64,000 nucleotides of DNA. Source: Pseudomonas sp. B21-023 (lineage in GTDB: Bacteria; Pseudomonadota; Gammaproteobacteria; Pseudomonadales; Pseudomonadaceae). The position numbers and the translations under genes were made by a program. Shown in pieces: positions 50,973 through 59,350 of this stretch; position 1 is the stretch's first letter, and every line of letters begins with the position of its first letter. Location of the stretch: contig NZ_CP087190.1 in the NCBI RefSeq assembly GCF_024749165.1, forward strand, positions 4,499,501 through 4,563,500. The letters run 5' to 3'. Below the pieces are notes generated by a model. It had not been told where the DNA came from, did no database searches, and worked only from the letters and a program-made list of their open reading frames with translations.

Positions 50973-50997
50973 AGAGGACGGGGCCACGTTGCGGCCC

Positions 50998-51068
50998 TAT
51001 CGCCGGCAAGCCGGCTCCCACACAGTGCGGCATGTATCCTACTTGTGGGAGCCGGCTTGCCGGCGATA
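50998..51068. repeat. REP pair after lon
   Basis: TATCGCCGGCAAGCCGGCTC at 50998 is repeated in inverse form ending at 51068, with arms of 25 bases and about 21 bases between. It is the second REP variant (CCGGCAAGCCGG) of the P. putida group. Confidence 0.85.
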
Positions 51069-51140
51069 GAGCCCGCGCAGACCACACAAACTTCCGACAG
51101 CTTCGGTTATCCTCAGGCCATTCCAGCTTCAGGAGCCAAC

Positions 51141-51533
51141 ATGTCCCTCCCTCGCCTGCTCGTCCCCGCCGCCCTGGCCCTGCTCACCGCCTGCGCCCAG
51201 CAACCGCAACGCACCGTCGAACTGGACGGCGAAAGCGAATGTCCCAAGCGCCTGCAGGTCGGCCAGACCCTGACCCTCACCTTGCCCAGCAACCCCACCA
51301 CCGGCTACCGCTGGCTGGTGCAGAACCCGGCTTCGGAGATCCTGCGCAGCCTCGGCCCTGAGGTGTACAGCTCTCCGGAGCAAGCCGGCATCGTCGGCAG
51401 CGGCGGCCTCTCCAGCTGGCGCTTCCAGGCCAAGGCCGCTGGTGAGGGCCACCTGATCCTGGTCTACCAGCAGCCCTGGGCCCCGGAAGTACGTCCCGTA
51501 CAGACCTTCGATTGCGCCATTCGGGTCAACTGA
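51141..51533 (+). CDS. Chagasin-like (I42) protease inhibitor lipoprotein
   Basis: Protein of 130 residues. The lipobox LLTAC gives a lipid-anchored Cys near position 18. NPTTGYRW is the chagasin BC-loop motif that inserts into cysteine proteases; GSGGLSSWRFQA and YQQPWAPE supply the other two loops. Probable target is a host or own cysteine protease at the cell surface. Confidence 0.88.
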   Translation: MSLPRLLVPAALALLTACAQQPQRTVELDGESECPKRLQVGQTLTLTLPSNPTTGYRWLVQNPASEILRSLGPEVYSSPEQAGIVGSGGLSSWRFQAKAAGEGHLILVYQQPWAPEVRPVQTFDCAIRVN

Positions 51534-51622
51534 GCGCACGGCGCCGGTCAGCCAGTCATGCAAGCTTGCCGTGGTTTGGCTAGAATGCCGCCCCTGTAGA
51601 TTGCCAGCCGCCTGGACCCACC

Positions 51623-52366
51623 GTGAGCAAACAACCCGACCGCCTATTCGCCCAACCCCTGGAGCAGGTGCCCGACTTCGTCTTCAACGAAGACGTGGTG
51701 CAGGTGTTCCCGGACATGATCAAGCGCTCGGTGCCCGGTTACCCGACCATCGTCGAGAACCTCGGCGTGCTTGCCGCGCGCTTCGCCCAACCCAACTCCG
51801 CGCTGTACGACCTCGGCGCCTCGCTGGGCGCGGTGACCCAGGCGCTGCGTCGCCATGTGCGCACGGACGGCTGCCGGGTGATCGCGGTGGACAACTCGGC
51901 GGCCATGGTCGAGCGCTGCCGACAGTACCTCACAGCCCAGGACTCGATGTTCCAGGAGTTGCTGCCGGCGCAGGTACTGGAGGCCGATATTCTGGCCCTG
52001 CCCTTCGAGCCGGCCTCGGTCGTGGCAATGAACTTCACCCTGCAGTTCGTCGCCCCCGAACAGCGCCTGGACCTGCTTGGCCGCATCCGCCAGGCACTTT
52101 TGCCGGGTGGCGCGTTGATTCTCTCGGAGAAACTGCGCTTCACCGACGCCCAGGAGCAGGAACTGCTCAACGAACTGCACCTGGACTTCAAGCGTGCCAA
52201 TGGCTACAGCGAACTGGAAATCGCCCAGAAACGCAGCGCCATCGAGAACGTGATGAAACCCGACACCCTGGAAACCCATGAAGCGCGCCTGCGCGCTGCC
52301 GGCTTCTCCAAGGTCGTGCCCTGGTTCCAATGCCTCAACTTCGCCTCGCTGATAGCCCTGCCATGA
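51623..52366 (+). CDS. cmoA: Carboxy-S-adenosyl-L-methionine synthase CmoA
   Basis: Makes carboxy-SAM from SAM and prephenate for tRNA wobble-uridine modification. The protein has 247 residues and starts at a GTG. FNEDVVQVFPDMIKRSVPGY and ALYDLGASLGAVTQALR (SAM loop) are family signatures, then MNFTLQFV. It is coupled to cmoB by a 4-base ATGA overlap. Confidence 0.96.
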   Translation: MSKQPDRLFAQPLEQVPDFVFNEDVVQVFPDMIKRSVPGYPTIVENLGVLAARFAQPNSALYDLGASLGAVTQALRRHVRTDGCRVIAVDNSAAMVERCRQYLTAQDSMFQELLPAQVLEADILALPFEPASVVAMNFTLQFVAPEQRLDLLGRIRQALLPGGALILSEKLRFTDAQEQELLNELHLDFKRANGYSELEIAQKRSAIENVMKPDTLETHEARLRAAGFSKVVPWFQCLNFASLIALP

Positions 52367-53319
52367 TCGATCTGTCCCCCCTCGTCCGCCGCCTGGCCGG
52401 CACGCCCCTTGCCACCTGGTCCCAAGGCCTGCAGGCACAACTCGAAAGCAAGCTGGAAAAGGGCCACGGCGACCTCGATCGCTGGCGCGGCGCCCTCGAC
52501 GCACTGCCGCAGCTGACCCCGAGCGAAATCGACCTGGTCGACGGCCTGCGCCTGGACTGCGCCTGCGACGACGCCACCCGGGCGCAGATGCGCCAGGCGC
52601 TGATGGGCCTGTCGCCCTGGCGCAAGGGCCCGTTCGACCTGTTCGGCGTGCATGTCGATACCGAATGGCGCTCGGACTGGAAATGGTCGCGGGTCGGCCC
52701 GCACCTGGATCTCAAGGGCAAACGCGTGCTCGACGTGGGTTGCGGTAACGGCTACTACCAGTGGCGCATGCTCGGTGCCGGCGCCGACATGGTCATCGGC
52801 GTCGACCCCAACTGGTTGTTCTTCTGCCAGTTCCAGGCCGTGCAGCAGTACCTGCCGGACCTGCCGGCGTGGCACCTGCCGTTCGCCCTCGAAGAACTGC
52901 CGGCCAACCTCGAAGGTTTCGACACCGTATTCTCCATGGGCGTGTTCTACCACCGCCGCTCGCCCATCGAGCATTTGCTGGCGCTCAAGGATTGCCTGGT
53001 CAAGGGTGGCGAGCTGGTACTGGAAACCCTGGTGATCGAGGGCGACGAAAACCAGGTGCTGGTGCCCGAGGACCGCTACGCGCAGATGCGCAACGTATGG
53101 TTCCTGCCGTCGGTGCCAGCCCTGGAGCGCTGGCTGCGCCGCGCCGGCTTCAGCAATGTGCGCTGCGTCGATGTCAGCGTCACCAGCGTCGAGGAACAAC
53201 GCAGCACCGAGTGGATGCGCTACCAGTCGCTTGGCGATTTCCTCGCCCCCAATGACCACGGCAAGACCATTGAAGGCCTGCCGGCGCCACGCCGCGCCAC
53301 ATTGCTGGCGCGTAAATAA
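52363..53319 (+). CDS. cmoB: tRNA U34 carboxymethyltransferase CmoB
   Basis: Uses carboxy-SAM to form 5-carboxymethoxyuridine at position 34 of tRNA. The protein has 318 residues. WRKGPFDLFGVHVDTEWRSD, the SAM-binding RVLDVGCGNGYYQWRMLGAG and FSMGVFYHRRSPIEHL are typical. The start lies in the cmoA stop (ATGA). Confidence 0.97.
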   Translation: MIDLSPLVRRLAGTPLATWSQGLQAQLESKLEKGHGDLDRWRGALDALPQLTPSEIDLVDGLRLDCACDDATRAQMRQALMGLSPWRKGPFDLFGVHVDTEWRSDWKWSRVGPHLDLKGKRVLDVGCGNGYYQWRMLGAGADMVIGVDPNWLFFCQFQAVQQYLPDLPAWHLPFALEELPANLEGFDTVFSMGVFYHRRSPIEHLLALKDCLVKGGELVLETLVIEGDENQVLVPEDRYAQMRNVWFLPSVPALERWLRRAGFSNVRCVDVSVTSVEEQRSTEWMRYQSLGDFLAPNDHGKTIEGLPAPRRATLLARK

Positions 53320-53324
53320 AAAAA

Positions 53325-53342
53325 GGCGCCCATTCGGGCGCC
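53325..53342 (-). terminator. Terminator between cmoB and the small minus-strand gene
   Basis: GGCGCCC-ATTC-GGGCGCC, preceded on the plus strand by seven A. Read from the minus strand it is followed by T7, so it ends the 53390-53593 gene; the stem may also stop cmoB transcripts. Confidence 0.85.
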
Positions 53343-53389
53343 CAGGCTCACCTGCGCCGAGGAGCTGTCGCGGCGCAGGCGTGTGGTGC

Positions 53390-53593
53390 TCAATCCTTGG
53401 CCAGCTCGCGGGCCTTCTCTTCGGCCTTGCGCTCACGCTCGGCCACGGCCTGCTGCTTGTCGCCATGCAGACGCGCCTGGTCCTCGCGGAAGGCTTGCCA
53501 GAATTGCTTGGAACGCTCCGCGCCACCCTCGGCGAAAACGTTGGTGCTGCCCAGAGCGAGGATCGCCAGCAGAAAGTACTTGGTCAGGTTCAT
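53390..53593 (-). CDS. Small secreted hypothetical protein
   Basis: Protein of 67 residues with a signal peptide (MNLTKYFLLAILALGSTNVFA) and a short, highly charged helical mature part (FREDQARLHGDKQQAVAERE). A T-rich terminator follows. Small exported helical proteins of this kind are common in Pseudomonas; the function is unknown. Confidence 0.75.
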   Translation of the reverse strand: MNLTKYFLLAILALGSTNVFAEGGAERSKQFWQAFREDQARLHGDKQQAVAERERKAEEKARELAKD

Positions 53594-53813
53594 CGTGCTT
53601 GCCTCGTGATAACCGTATCGACAGGGCCATCATGGCAAGGCGCAGCTAACAGCAAGGTGAGGCGGACATTACAGTCCTGAAATCCCCACAGAAACTCGTG
53701 GCAGTGGGCTTGCCCCGCGATGACGACAAGCCTGTCGCCCATATGACCTGCAGATTACAAATCAGCAATCCTCCTCTTATCGCCATTCGCATCCAGTAAC
53801 ATCCTCGCCGCTT

Positions 53814-53836
53814 GACCCTGATGTCACTACAGGGTC
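53814..53836. promoter_or_regulatory. Inverted repeat upstream of the response regulator
   Basis: GACCCTG and CAGGGTC, 9 bases apart, 33 bases before the response-regulator start. It could be the autoregulatory site of the two-component system. Confidence 0.4.
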
Positions 53837-53869
53837 GAGAATCGCCCCCTTTCCACACAGAGCCCGACC

Positions 53870-54544
53870 ATGCGCCTACTGATCATCGAGGACGAACCCC
53901 GTACCGCTGACTACCTGCAGCAAGGCCTGCGCGAAAACGGCTATGTGGTCGACTGCGCCTACACCGGCACCGACGGCCTGCACCTGGCCCGCCAGCAGCC
54001 CTACGACCTGGTGATCCTCGACGTCAACCTGCCCGGGCTCGATGGCTGGGGCGTACTACAGCGCCTGCGCGCCGAGTCGTCCACGCGGATCATGATGCTC
54101 ACCGCCCACGGCCGGCTCGCCGATCGGGTCAAGGGGCTGGACCTGGGCGCGGACGACTACCTGCTAAAGCCGTTCGAATTCCCCGAACTGCTGGCGCGTA
54201 TCCGCAGCCTGCTCCGGCGCAACGACCAGCGCCTGCAGCCGAGCACATTGAAGGTCGCCGACCTCGAGCTCGACCCCGGCCGACACCGCGCCTGGCGTAA
54301 CGGCCAGCGTATCGATCTGACGGCGAAGGAGTTCGCCTTGCTGCACCTGTTGATGCGCCAGAGCGGCGAAGTGCTGTCACGCACCCAGATCATCTCGCTG
54401 GTGTGGGACATGAACTTCGACTGCGACACCAACGTGGTGGAGGTATCGATCCGCCGCCTGCGGGCGAAGATCGACGACCCCTTCGACGACAAGCTGATCC
54501 ATACCCTGCGCGGCGTCGGCTACGTGCTCGAGGCGCGGGCGTGA
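53870..54544 (+). CDS. OmpR/PhoB-family response regulator (CopR-like)
   Basis: Protein of 224 residues. The receiver has phosphoacceptor Asp51 (VILDVNLPG) and Lys in LLKPFEF; the C-terminal winged helix has LTAKEFALLHLLMRQSGEVLSR and VVEVSIRRLRAKID. WDMNFDCDTNVV is the CopR/IrlR heavy-metal subgroup signature. It is coupled to the sensor kinase gene by GTGA. Confidence 0.93.
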   Translation: MRLLIIEDEPRTADYLQQGLRENGYVVDCAYTGTDGLHLARQQPYDLVILDVNLPGLDGWGVLQRLRAESSTRIMMLTAHGRLADRVKGLDLGADDYLLKPFEFPELLARIRSLLRRNDQRLQPSTLKVADLELDPGRHRAWRNGQRIDLTAKEFALLHLLMRQSGEVLSRTQIISLVWDMNFDCDTNVVEVSIRRLRAKIDDPFDDKLIHTLRGVGYVLEARA

Positions 54545-55926
54545 AGCGCCCCAGCCTGTCGTTGCGCCTGGGCCTGGGCGTCACCCTGCTGGGCGCGGCG
54601 CTGGTGCTGCTGCTGGCGTGCCTGGCGGTATTCGCCCTCGACCATGAACTGGATAGCCGGGCACGCAAGGACCTGACGCGCAAGATGCAGCAGGTCGAGC
54701 ACAACCTGCGGGTGGACCTGCGCAGCGACGACCTCAGCGCCCGGGCCCACCCCCTGCTCGACCTGGTCATGGGCCATGACAACCTCAGCCTCAGCGTGCT
54801 GGCCGTCAATGGCCGCCATCCAGCGCTGCTCAGCCTTGGCCCGGCCATGCAGTCCCAGCACTTGCTGAACCTCGAAGCGGACGACCGGCTGACCTTCCAT
54901 GCCTGGCGCGACGACGGCGACAATCAGATCCTCACCGCCAGCCGCTTGATGCGCCTGCGCGACGACACCCCGGTAAAAGTGTTGATGTCACTCAACCGCA
55001 GCGATGACAACAGCCTGCTGCAAGCCTACCTGCACTCGACCCTGCTGGCCCTGCCGCTGCTGCTGGTGCTGATCGGCATCGCCGCCTGGAAACTGGTGCA
55101 GCGCGGCCTGCGCCCGTTGCGGCACTTCCGCCGGATCGCCGGCCAGGTTTCGGCCCAGGACCTTACTCACCGGCTGCCCGATGAGGGCCTGCCCAGCGAG
55201 CTGGCCGACCTCGCGCGCGCCATCAACATCATGCTCGACCGGCTCGACCAAGGCGTGCGCCAGCTATCGCAGTTCTCCGACGACCTGGCCCACGAGCTGC
55301 GCACGCCCATCGGCAACCTGATGGGCAAGGCCCAGGTGACCCTGGCCCGCGAGCGTGACGGCGACAAGTACCGCGAAGCCCTCGAAGACAGCGTCGAGGA
55401 GCTGACCCGCCTCAACCGCATCATCAACGACATGCTGTTCCTCGCCCAGGTCAGCCAGCCGCAGACCCAGGTTGCCCTGGCGCCACTGACGTTGGCGGAC
55501 GAAGTGGCCCGGGTGAGTGAACTGTTCGCCTTCAGTGCCGAGCTCAAGGGCATCTCCCTGCACCTGCAAGGCTGGGGCACGGCCCTGGCGGACCGGTTGA
55601 TGTTCCAGCGGGCGCTGTCGAACCTGTTGAGCAATGCGATTCGCCATGCACCAGAGGGCAAGCCGGTCGCCGTAGGCATCGAGCGGCTGGGCAACGAGAT
55701 TGCCGTGTGGGTGCAGAACCAGGGCACGGGGATAGACGAGACGCACCTGCCGCACCTGTTCGAACGCTTTTACCGGGCAGGAGCCGGGCGTTCACGGCTG
55801 GAGGGCGGAACCGGGCTGGGGTTGGCGATCGTCAAGTCGATCATGCAATTGCATGGGGGGCGGGTCGAGGTCACGAGCCAGGTCGAAGGGCCGACGCGGT
55901 TCACCTTGGTATTCAAGGCCGAGTAA
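54541..55926 (+). CDS. Sensor histidine kinase (heavy-metal sensor type)
   Basis: Protein of 461 residues starting at a GTG in the regulator stop. Two membrane helices (LGAALVLLLACLAVFAL; LLALPLLLVLIGIAAWKL) enclose a periplasmic sensor of about 140 residues. A HAMP domain follows, then the His251 box (DDLAHELRTPIGN) and ATPase boxes NLLSNAIRH and GGTGLGLAIV. Subgroup features point to copper or a related metal; the ligand is not shown by the sequence. Confidence 0.92.
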   Translation: MKRPSLSLRLGLGVTLLGAALVLLLACLAVFALDHELDSRARKDLTRKMQQVEHNLRVDLRSDDLSARAHPLLDLVMGHDNLSLSVLAVNGRHPALLSLGPAMQSQHLLNLEADDRLTFHAWRDDGDNQILTASRLMRLRDDTPVKVLMSLNRSDDNSLLQAYLHSTLLALPLLLVLIGIAAWKLVQRGLRPLRHFRRIAGQVSAQDLTHRLPDEGLPSELADLARAINIMLDRLDQGVRQLSQFSDDLAHELRTPIGNLMGKAQVTLARERDGDKYREALEDSVEELTRLNRIINDMLFLAQVSQPQTQVALAPLTLADEVARVSELFAFSAELKGISLHLQGWGTALADRLMFQRALSNLLSNAIRHAPEGKPVAVGIERLGNEIAVWVQNQGTGIDETHLPHLFERFYRAGAGRSRLEGGTGLGLAIVKSIMQLHGGRVEVTSQVEGPTRFTLVFKAE

Positions 55927-55998
55927 AGCTATCGCGGGGCAAGCTCGCTCCCACAGGAGCTCCAGCAAAGCCTGTGGGAGGTGCTTACCTCGCGATTG
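55927..55998. repeat. Degenerate REP pair between the kinase gene and pdxJ
   Basis: TATCGCGGGGCAAGCTCGCTCCCACAGG-type arm and an imperfect inverse copy near CCTGTGGGAGGTGC with a short middle. It separates two convergent genes and probably serves as a bidirectional transcript end. Confidence 0.75.
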
Positions 55999-56000
55999 AC

Positions 56001-56741
56001 TCAGCGCGAAGCAGCGACGATCAGCGCTTTCATCTCGGCCACCGCGGCCTTGAAGCCGACGAACAGCGCATGGGCCACCAGCGCATGGCCGATGTTCAGC
56101 TCGTTTATGCCCTTGATCGCGGCCACCGCCTCGACGTTGTGGTAATGCAGGCCATGACCGGCATTGACGATCAGGCCCTGGCCAACACCAAACGCCACGC
56201 CATCGACGATGCGCTTGAGTTCCTCTGCCACTTCGGTCGGTGTCTCGGCATCAGCGTAACGGCCGGTGTGCAACTCGATGGCCGGCGCGCCGACACGGCG
56301 CGAGGCCTGGATCTGCCGCTCGTCGGCATCGATGAACAGCGACACCTCGGCACCGGTGCGCGACAGGCGTTCGATAGCCGCCTTGATCCGCGCCTCTTGG
56401 CCGGCGACATCGAGGCCGCCTTCGGTGGTCAGTTCCTGGCGGGTTTCCGGCACCAGGCAGATATGCGCCGGGCGGATCTTCTCGGCGAAGGCCATCATCT
56501 CTTCGGTGACGCCCATCTCGAAGTTCATGCGGGTCTGCAGCACGTCCTTGAGCAGCAGCACGTCGCGCTCCTGAATGTGCCGGCGGTCTTCGCGCAGGTG
56601 CACGGTGATGCCGTCGGCACCCGCTTCCTCGGCGTCCAGGGCGGCCTTGACCGGGTCTGGATAGCGGGTGCCCCGGGCCTGGCGCAGGGTCGCCACGTGG
56701 TCGATGTTGACGCCGAGAAGCATGCGGTTGCTGTGAGTCAC
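56001..56741 (-). CDS. pdxJ: Pyridoxine 5'-phosphate synthase PdxJ
   Basis: Last step of the DXP-dependent vitamin B6 pathway. The protein has 246 residues. LLGVNIDHVATLRQARGT, HLREDRRHIQ and NAGHGLHYHNV are family signatures. I chose the GTG at 56741 because AGGAG stands 8 bases before it and gives VTHSNRMLLGVN; the GTG three codons earlier overlaps that ribosome site. It is the last gene of the lepA-lepB-rnc-era-recO-pdxJ run. Confidence 0.95.
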   Translation of the reverse strand: MTHSNRMLLGVNIDHVATLRQARGTRYPDPVKAALDAEEAGADGITVHLREDRRHIQERDVLLLKDVLQTRMNFEMGVTEEMMAFAEKIRPAHICLVPETRQELTTEGGLDVAGQEARIKAAIERLSRTGAEVSLFIDADERQIQASRRVGAPAIELHTGRYADAETPTEVAEELKRIVDGVAFGVGQGLIVNAGHGLHYHNVEAVAAIKGINELNIGHALVAHALFVGFKAAVAEMKALIVAASR

Positions 56742-56784
56742 GAAGGGCACTCCTGAAAGTTGAGGGCCACAGCATACGTCGTGC

Positions 56785-57468
56785 TCAGCGCTTGCGAAAC
56801 AGTTCCCGGCTGACCAATGGCTTGGGCCCCAGGTGGACTGCCAGTGCCTGGCGCATCAAGCGCTTGGCGGCAAGCAAGGCGCCAGGCGCCTCCCAGTCGG
56901 CCTGGGCCAGGGCCAGCAGTTCGCCGCCCTTGAACAAACCAGGCTGGAACAGTTCGACCCGCTCAAGGCCCGCATCCACCTGCAGGCGATAAAGGCCTTC
57001 GGCGACCACAGGGCTGTCGTTGACGTCATGGTCCAGGGTGAAGGCATAACCCAGCTCATCCAGCAGACGCCATTCGAAGGAGCGCAACAGCGGCTCCAGC
57101 GCACGCCCGGCGGCCAGGGCCTGCAAGGTCAGGGTGTAGTGCTCGAACAGCGCCGGATGCGGCGCCTCGGCGGGCAGCAGGCGCATCAGCAGTTCGTTGA
57201 GGTACAACCCGCTGAACAGCGCGTCGCCGTGCAACCAGGCGGCAATACCGACGGCATCCAGACGGCCGACGTTCTTCAACTCGCCGCGCCCGCGCAGCTC
57301 CACCTCCAGCGGCACGAACGGCCGCACCAGGCTACCGCCCTTGCCCCGCGCCCGGCGCAGCACGGCGCGTACCTTGCCTTGCGGGGTAAGAAAGTCCACC
57401 AGCGCACTGGTTTCCTTGTAGGCGCGGCTGTGCAGCACGTAGGCCGGCTGGGGGGTGGGTTGTTCCAT
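56785..57468 (-). CDS. recO: DNA repair protein RecO
   Basis: Loads RecA onto SSB-covered DNA with RecR. The protein has 227 residues. The N-terminal OB fold (AYVLHSRAYKETSALVDFLTP, GKVRAVLRRARGKGG) is followed by a helical domain (LYLNELLMRLLPAEAPHPALFEHY). The start at 57468 opens the conserved segment. A REP lies between era and this gene. Confidence 0.95.
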   Translation of the reverse strand: MEQPTPQPAYVLHSRAYKETSALVDFLTPQGKVRAVLRRARGKGGSLVRPFVPLEVELRGRGELKNVGRLDAVGIAAWLHGDALFSGLYLNELLMRLLPAEAPHPALFEHYTLTLQALAAGRALEPLLRSFEWRLLDELGYAFTLDHDVNDSPVVAEGLYRLQVDAGLERVELFQPGLFKGGELLALAQADWEAPGALLAAKRLMRQALAVHLGPKPLVSRELFRKR

Positions 57469-57493
57469 CACAGACCACTCGATATCGGACATG

Positions 57494-57580
57494 ACTGTGG
57501 GAGCGGCGTTGAGGGGCCCGACTTGCCCCGCGTTCGCCATCGCGAGGCAAGTCGGGCCGCCGCATCGCCGCTCCCACAGG
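57494..57580. repeat. REP pair between era and recO
   Basis: CTGTGGGAGCGGCG at 57494 and CGCCGCTCCCACAG ending at 57579 with inner arms GCCCGACTTGCC and GGCAAGTCGGGC. The whole can fold into one long cruciform inside an otherwise co-directional operon, so it may lower recO expression. Confidence 0.85.
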
Positions 57581-57605
57581 AGCAGAGGCAGTGCCGCCGA
57601 AGGGT

Positions 57606-58508
57606 TTACAGGTCGCCGTAACCCAGCGAACGCAGGGCGCGCTCGTCGTCGGACCAGCCGCCCTTCACCTTGACCCACAGGTTGAGCATGACCTTGGAGT
57701 CGAACAGTACTTCCATGTCCTTGCGCGCCTCGGAGCCGATGCGCTTGATGCGCTCGCCCTTGTCGCCAATGATGATCTTCTTCTGGCCATCGCGTTCAAC
57801 CAGGATCAGCGCATGGATGTGCAGCACATGGCCCTGTTGCTTGAATTCCTCGATCTCCACGGTGATCTGGTACGGCAGCTCCGCACCGAGCTGACGCATG
57901 ATCTTCTCGCGCACCAGTTCGGCGGCCAGGAAGCGGCTGCTACGGTCGGTGATCTGGTCTTCCGGGAAGAAGTGATCGTTCTCGGGCAGGTGCTTGGCGA
58001 TCTGGGCTTCCAGCGCTTCGAGGTTATGCCCCTGCTGCGCGGAAATCGGCATCACTTCGGCGTTCGGCAGTTGTTCCTGCAGCCATTGCAGATGCGGGAT
58101 CAGCTCGGCCTTCTCTTCCATGCGGTCGGTTTTGTTGACCGCAATGATCAACGGGCCGGTCACGTACTGCACGCGCTCCAGCACCAACTGGTCCTCGTCG
58201 GTCCACTTGGTGCGGTCGACCACGAAGATCACCACGTCGACGTCCTTCAAGGCCGCCGAGGCGTTGCGGTTCATGTAGCGGTTCAGGGCCTTGTCGTTGG
58301 CCTTGTGCATGCCGGGGGTGTCAACGTAGATCGCCTGCACGTCACCCTCGGTCTTGATGCCGAGCATGTTGTGGCGGGTGGTCTGCGGCTTGCGCGAGGT
58401 GATCGCCAGCTTCTGGCCGAGGATGTGGTTGAGCAGCGTGGACTTGCCCACGTTGGGGCGACCGACGATGGCCACATAGCCGCAGCGGGTCGAAGTATTC
58501 TCAGTCAT
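57606..58508 (-). CDS. era: GTPase Era
   Basis: Ribosome-assembly GTPase that binds 16S rRNA. The protein has 300 residues. G1 is GRPNVGKS, G3 DTPGM, G4 NKTD, and the C-terminal KH domain ends in LNLWVKVKGGWSDDERALRSLGY. The ATG at 58508 has GGAG 7 bases upstream; two codons upstream another ATG is too close to it. It overlaps rnc by 8 bases. Confidence 0.97.
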   Translation of the reverse strand: MTENTSTRCGYVAIVGRPNVGKSTLLNHILGQKLAITSRKPQTTRHNMLGIKTEGDVQAIYVDTPGMHKANDKALNRYMNRNASAALKDVDVVIFVVDRTKWTDEDQLVLERVQYVTGPLIIAVNKTDRMEEKAELIPHLQWLQEQLPNAEVMPISAQQGHNLEALEAQIAKHLPENDHFFPEDQITDRSSRFLAAELVREKIMRQLGAELPYQITVEIEEFKQQGHVLHIHALILVERDGQKKIIIGDKGERIKRIGSEARKDMEVLFDSKVMLNLWVKVKGGWSDDERALRSLGYGDL

Positions 58509-59190
58509 TGCCATTCTCCACGCCCAGGGCGATCAATGCGGCGGCGGCGGCGACCTGCTCGGCGATACGCCGGCTCACGCCCTGGCCGCGGCTTTTCTTG
58601 TTCAGCAGGACCACTTCGCATTCGACGAAGAAAGTCCGGCAATGCGGTTCGCCCTGGATATCCACCACTTCGTAACGTGGCAACTCGCAGGCACGCGACT
58701 GCAGGAACTCCTGCAGGCGCGTCTTGGGGTCCTTGTTGGTGTCGACCAGGGTCAGGCCATCGAACTCGTCGGTCAGCCAGGCGAGGATTCGCTCGCGTGC
58801 GGTCTGCATGTCGGCGTCCTGGTAGATCGCACCGATGAGGGCCTCGAGAGCGTCGGCAAGAATCGACTCGCGACGGAAGCCACCGCTTTTCAGCTCACCC
58901 GAACCCAGGCGCAGGTATTCGCCCAGGTCGAAGCCGCGGGCCAGCCGCGCCAGGGTCTCGCCCTTGACCAGACGGGCGCGAAGACGCGACAACTGGCCCT
59001 CACGCGCCTGCGGGAAGCGCTCAAACAGCGCCTCGCCGACCACGAAGTTGAGGATGGCATCGCCAAGGAACTCCAGGCGCTCGTTATTGCGCCCGGCGTA
59101 GCTGCGATGGGTCAGGGCCAGCAGCATCTGGTCCTGGTTCTTGAAGGTGTAGCCGAGCTTGCGCTCCAGGCGTGCAAGGGAACCACTCAT
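58501..59190 (-). CDS. rnc: Ribonuclease III
   Basis: Double-strand-specific endoribonuclease of 229 residues that processes rRNA and regulatory RNAs. The catalytic signature NERLEFLGDAIL holds Glu40 and Asp44; the C-terminal dsRNA-binding domain begins at about 155 (DPKTRLQEFLQS). A hairpin in the leader between lepB and rnc could be its own substrate. Confidence 0.97.
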   Translation of the reverse strand: MSGSLARLERKLGYTFKNQDQMLLALTHRSYAGRNNERLEFLGDAILNFVVGEALFERFPQAREGQLSRLRARLVKGETLARLARGFDLGEYLRLGSGELKSGGFRRESILADALEALIGAIYQDADMQTARERILAWLTDEFDGLTLVDTNKDPKTRLQEFLQSRACELPRYEVVDIQGEPHCRTFFVECEVVLLNKKSRGQGVSRRIAEQVAAAAALIALGVENGND

Positions 59191-59320
59191 GGGGCCACCC
59201 CGGCAATGTTCAACGCGTTGTTCAAATCAACATCCTGAAAGACGGTTTGACTGTGGTCAGACGCCGGAAACGGCGAAAGCCTCGCTCCCTGAGAACACAG
59301 CCTATGTCAGAAATGCAATC

Positions 59321-59342
59321 GGCGCCGTCCGTGGACAGCGCC
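59321..59342 (-). promoter_or_regulatory. Long hairpin in the lepB-rnc gap
   Basis: Minus-strand GGCGCTGTCC-AC-GGACGGCGCC folds with 9-10 pairs, 8 bases after the lepB stop and about 130 bases before rnc. It is not followed by T residues, so processing or attenuation is more likely than termination. Confidence 0.6.
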
Positions 59343-59350
59343 GTCGTTAC

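Noticed and set aside
51571..52281. Plus-strand open frame in another phase over cmoA
   Set aside because: Arg/Pro/Ala-rich shadow; the cmoA frame is clear from its SAM loop and family motifs.
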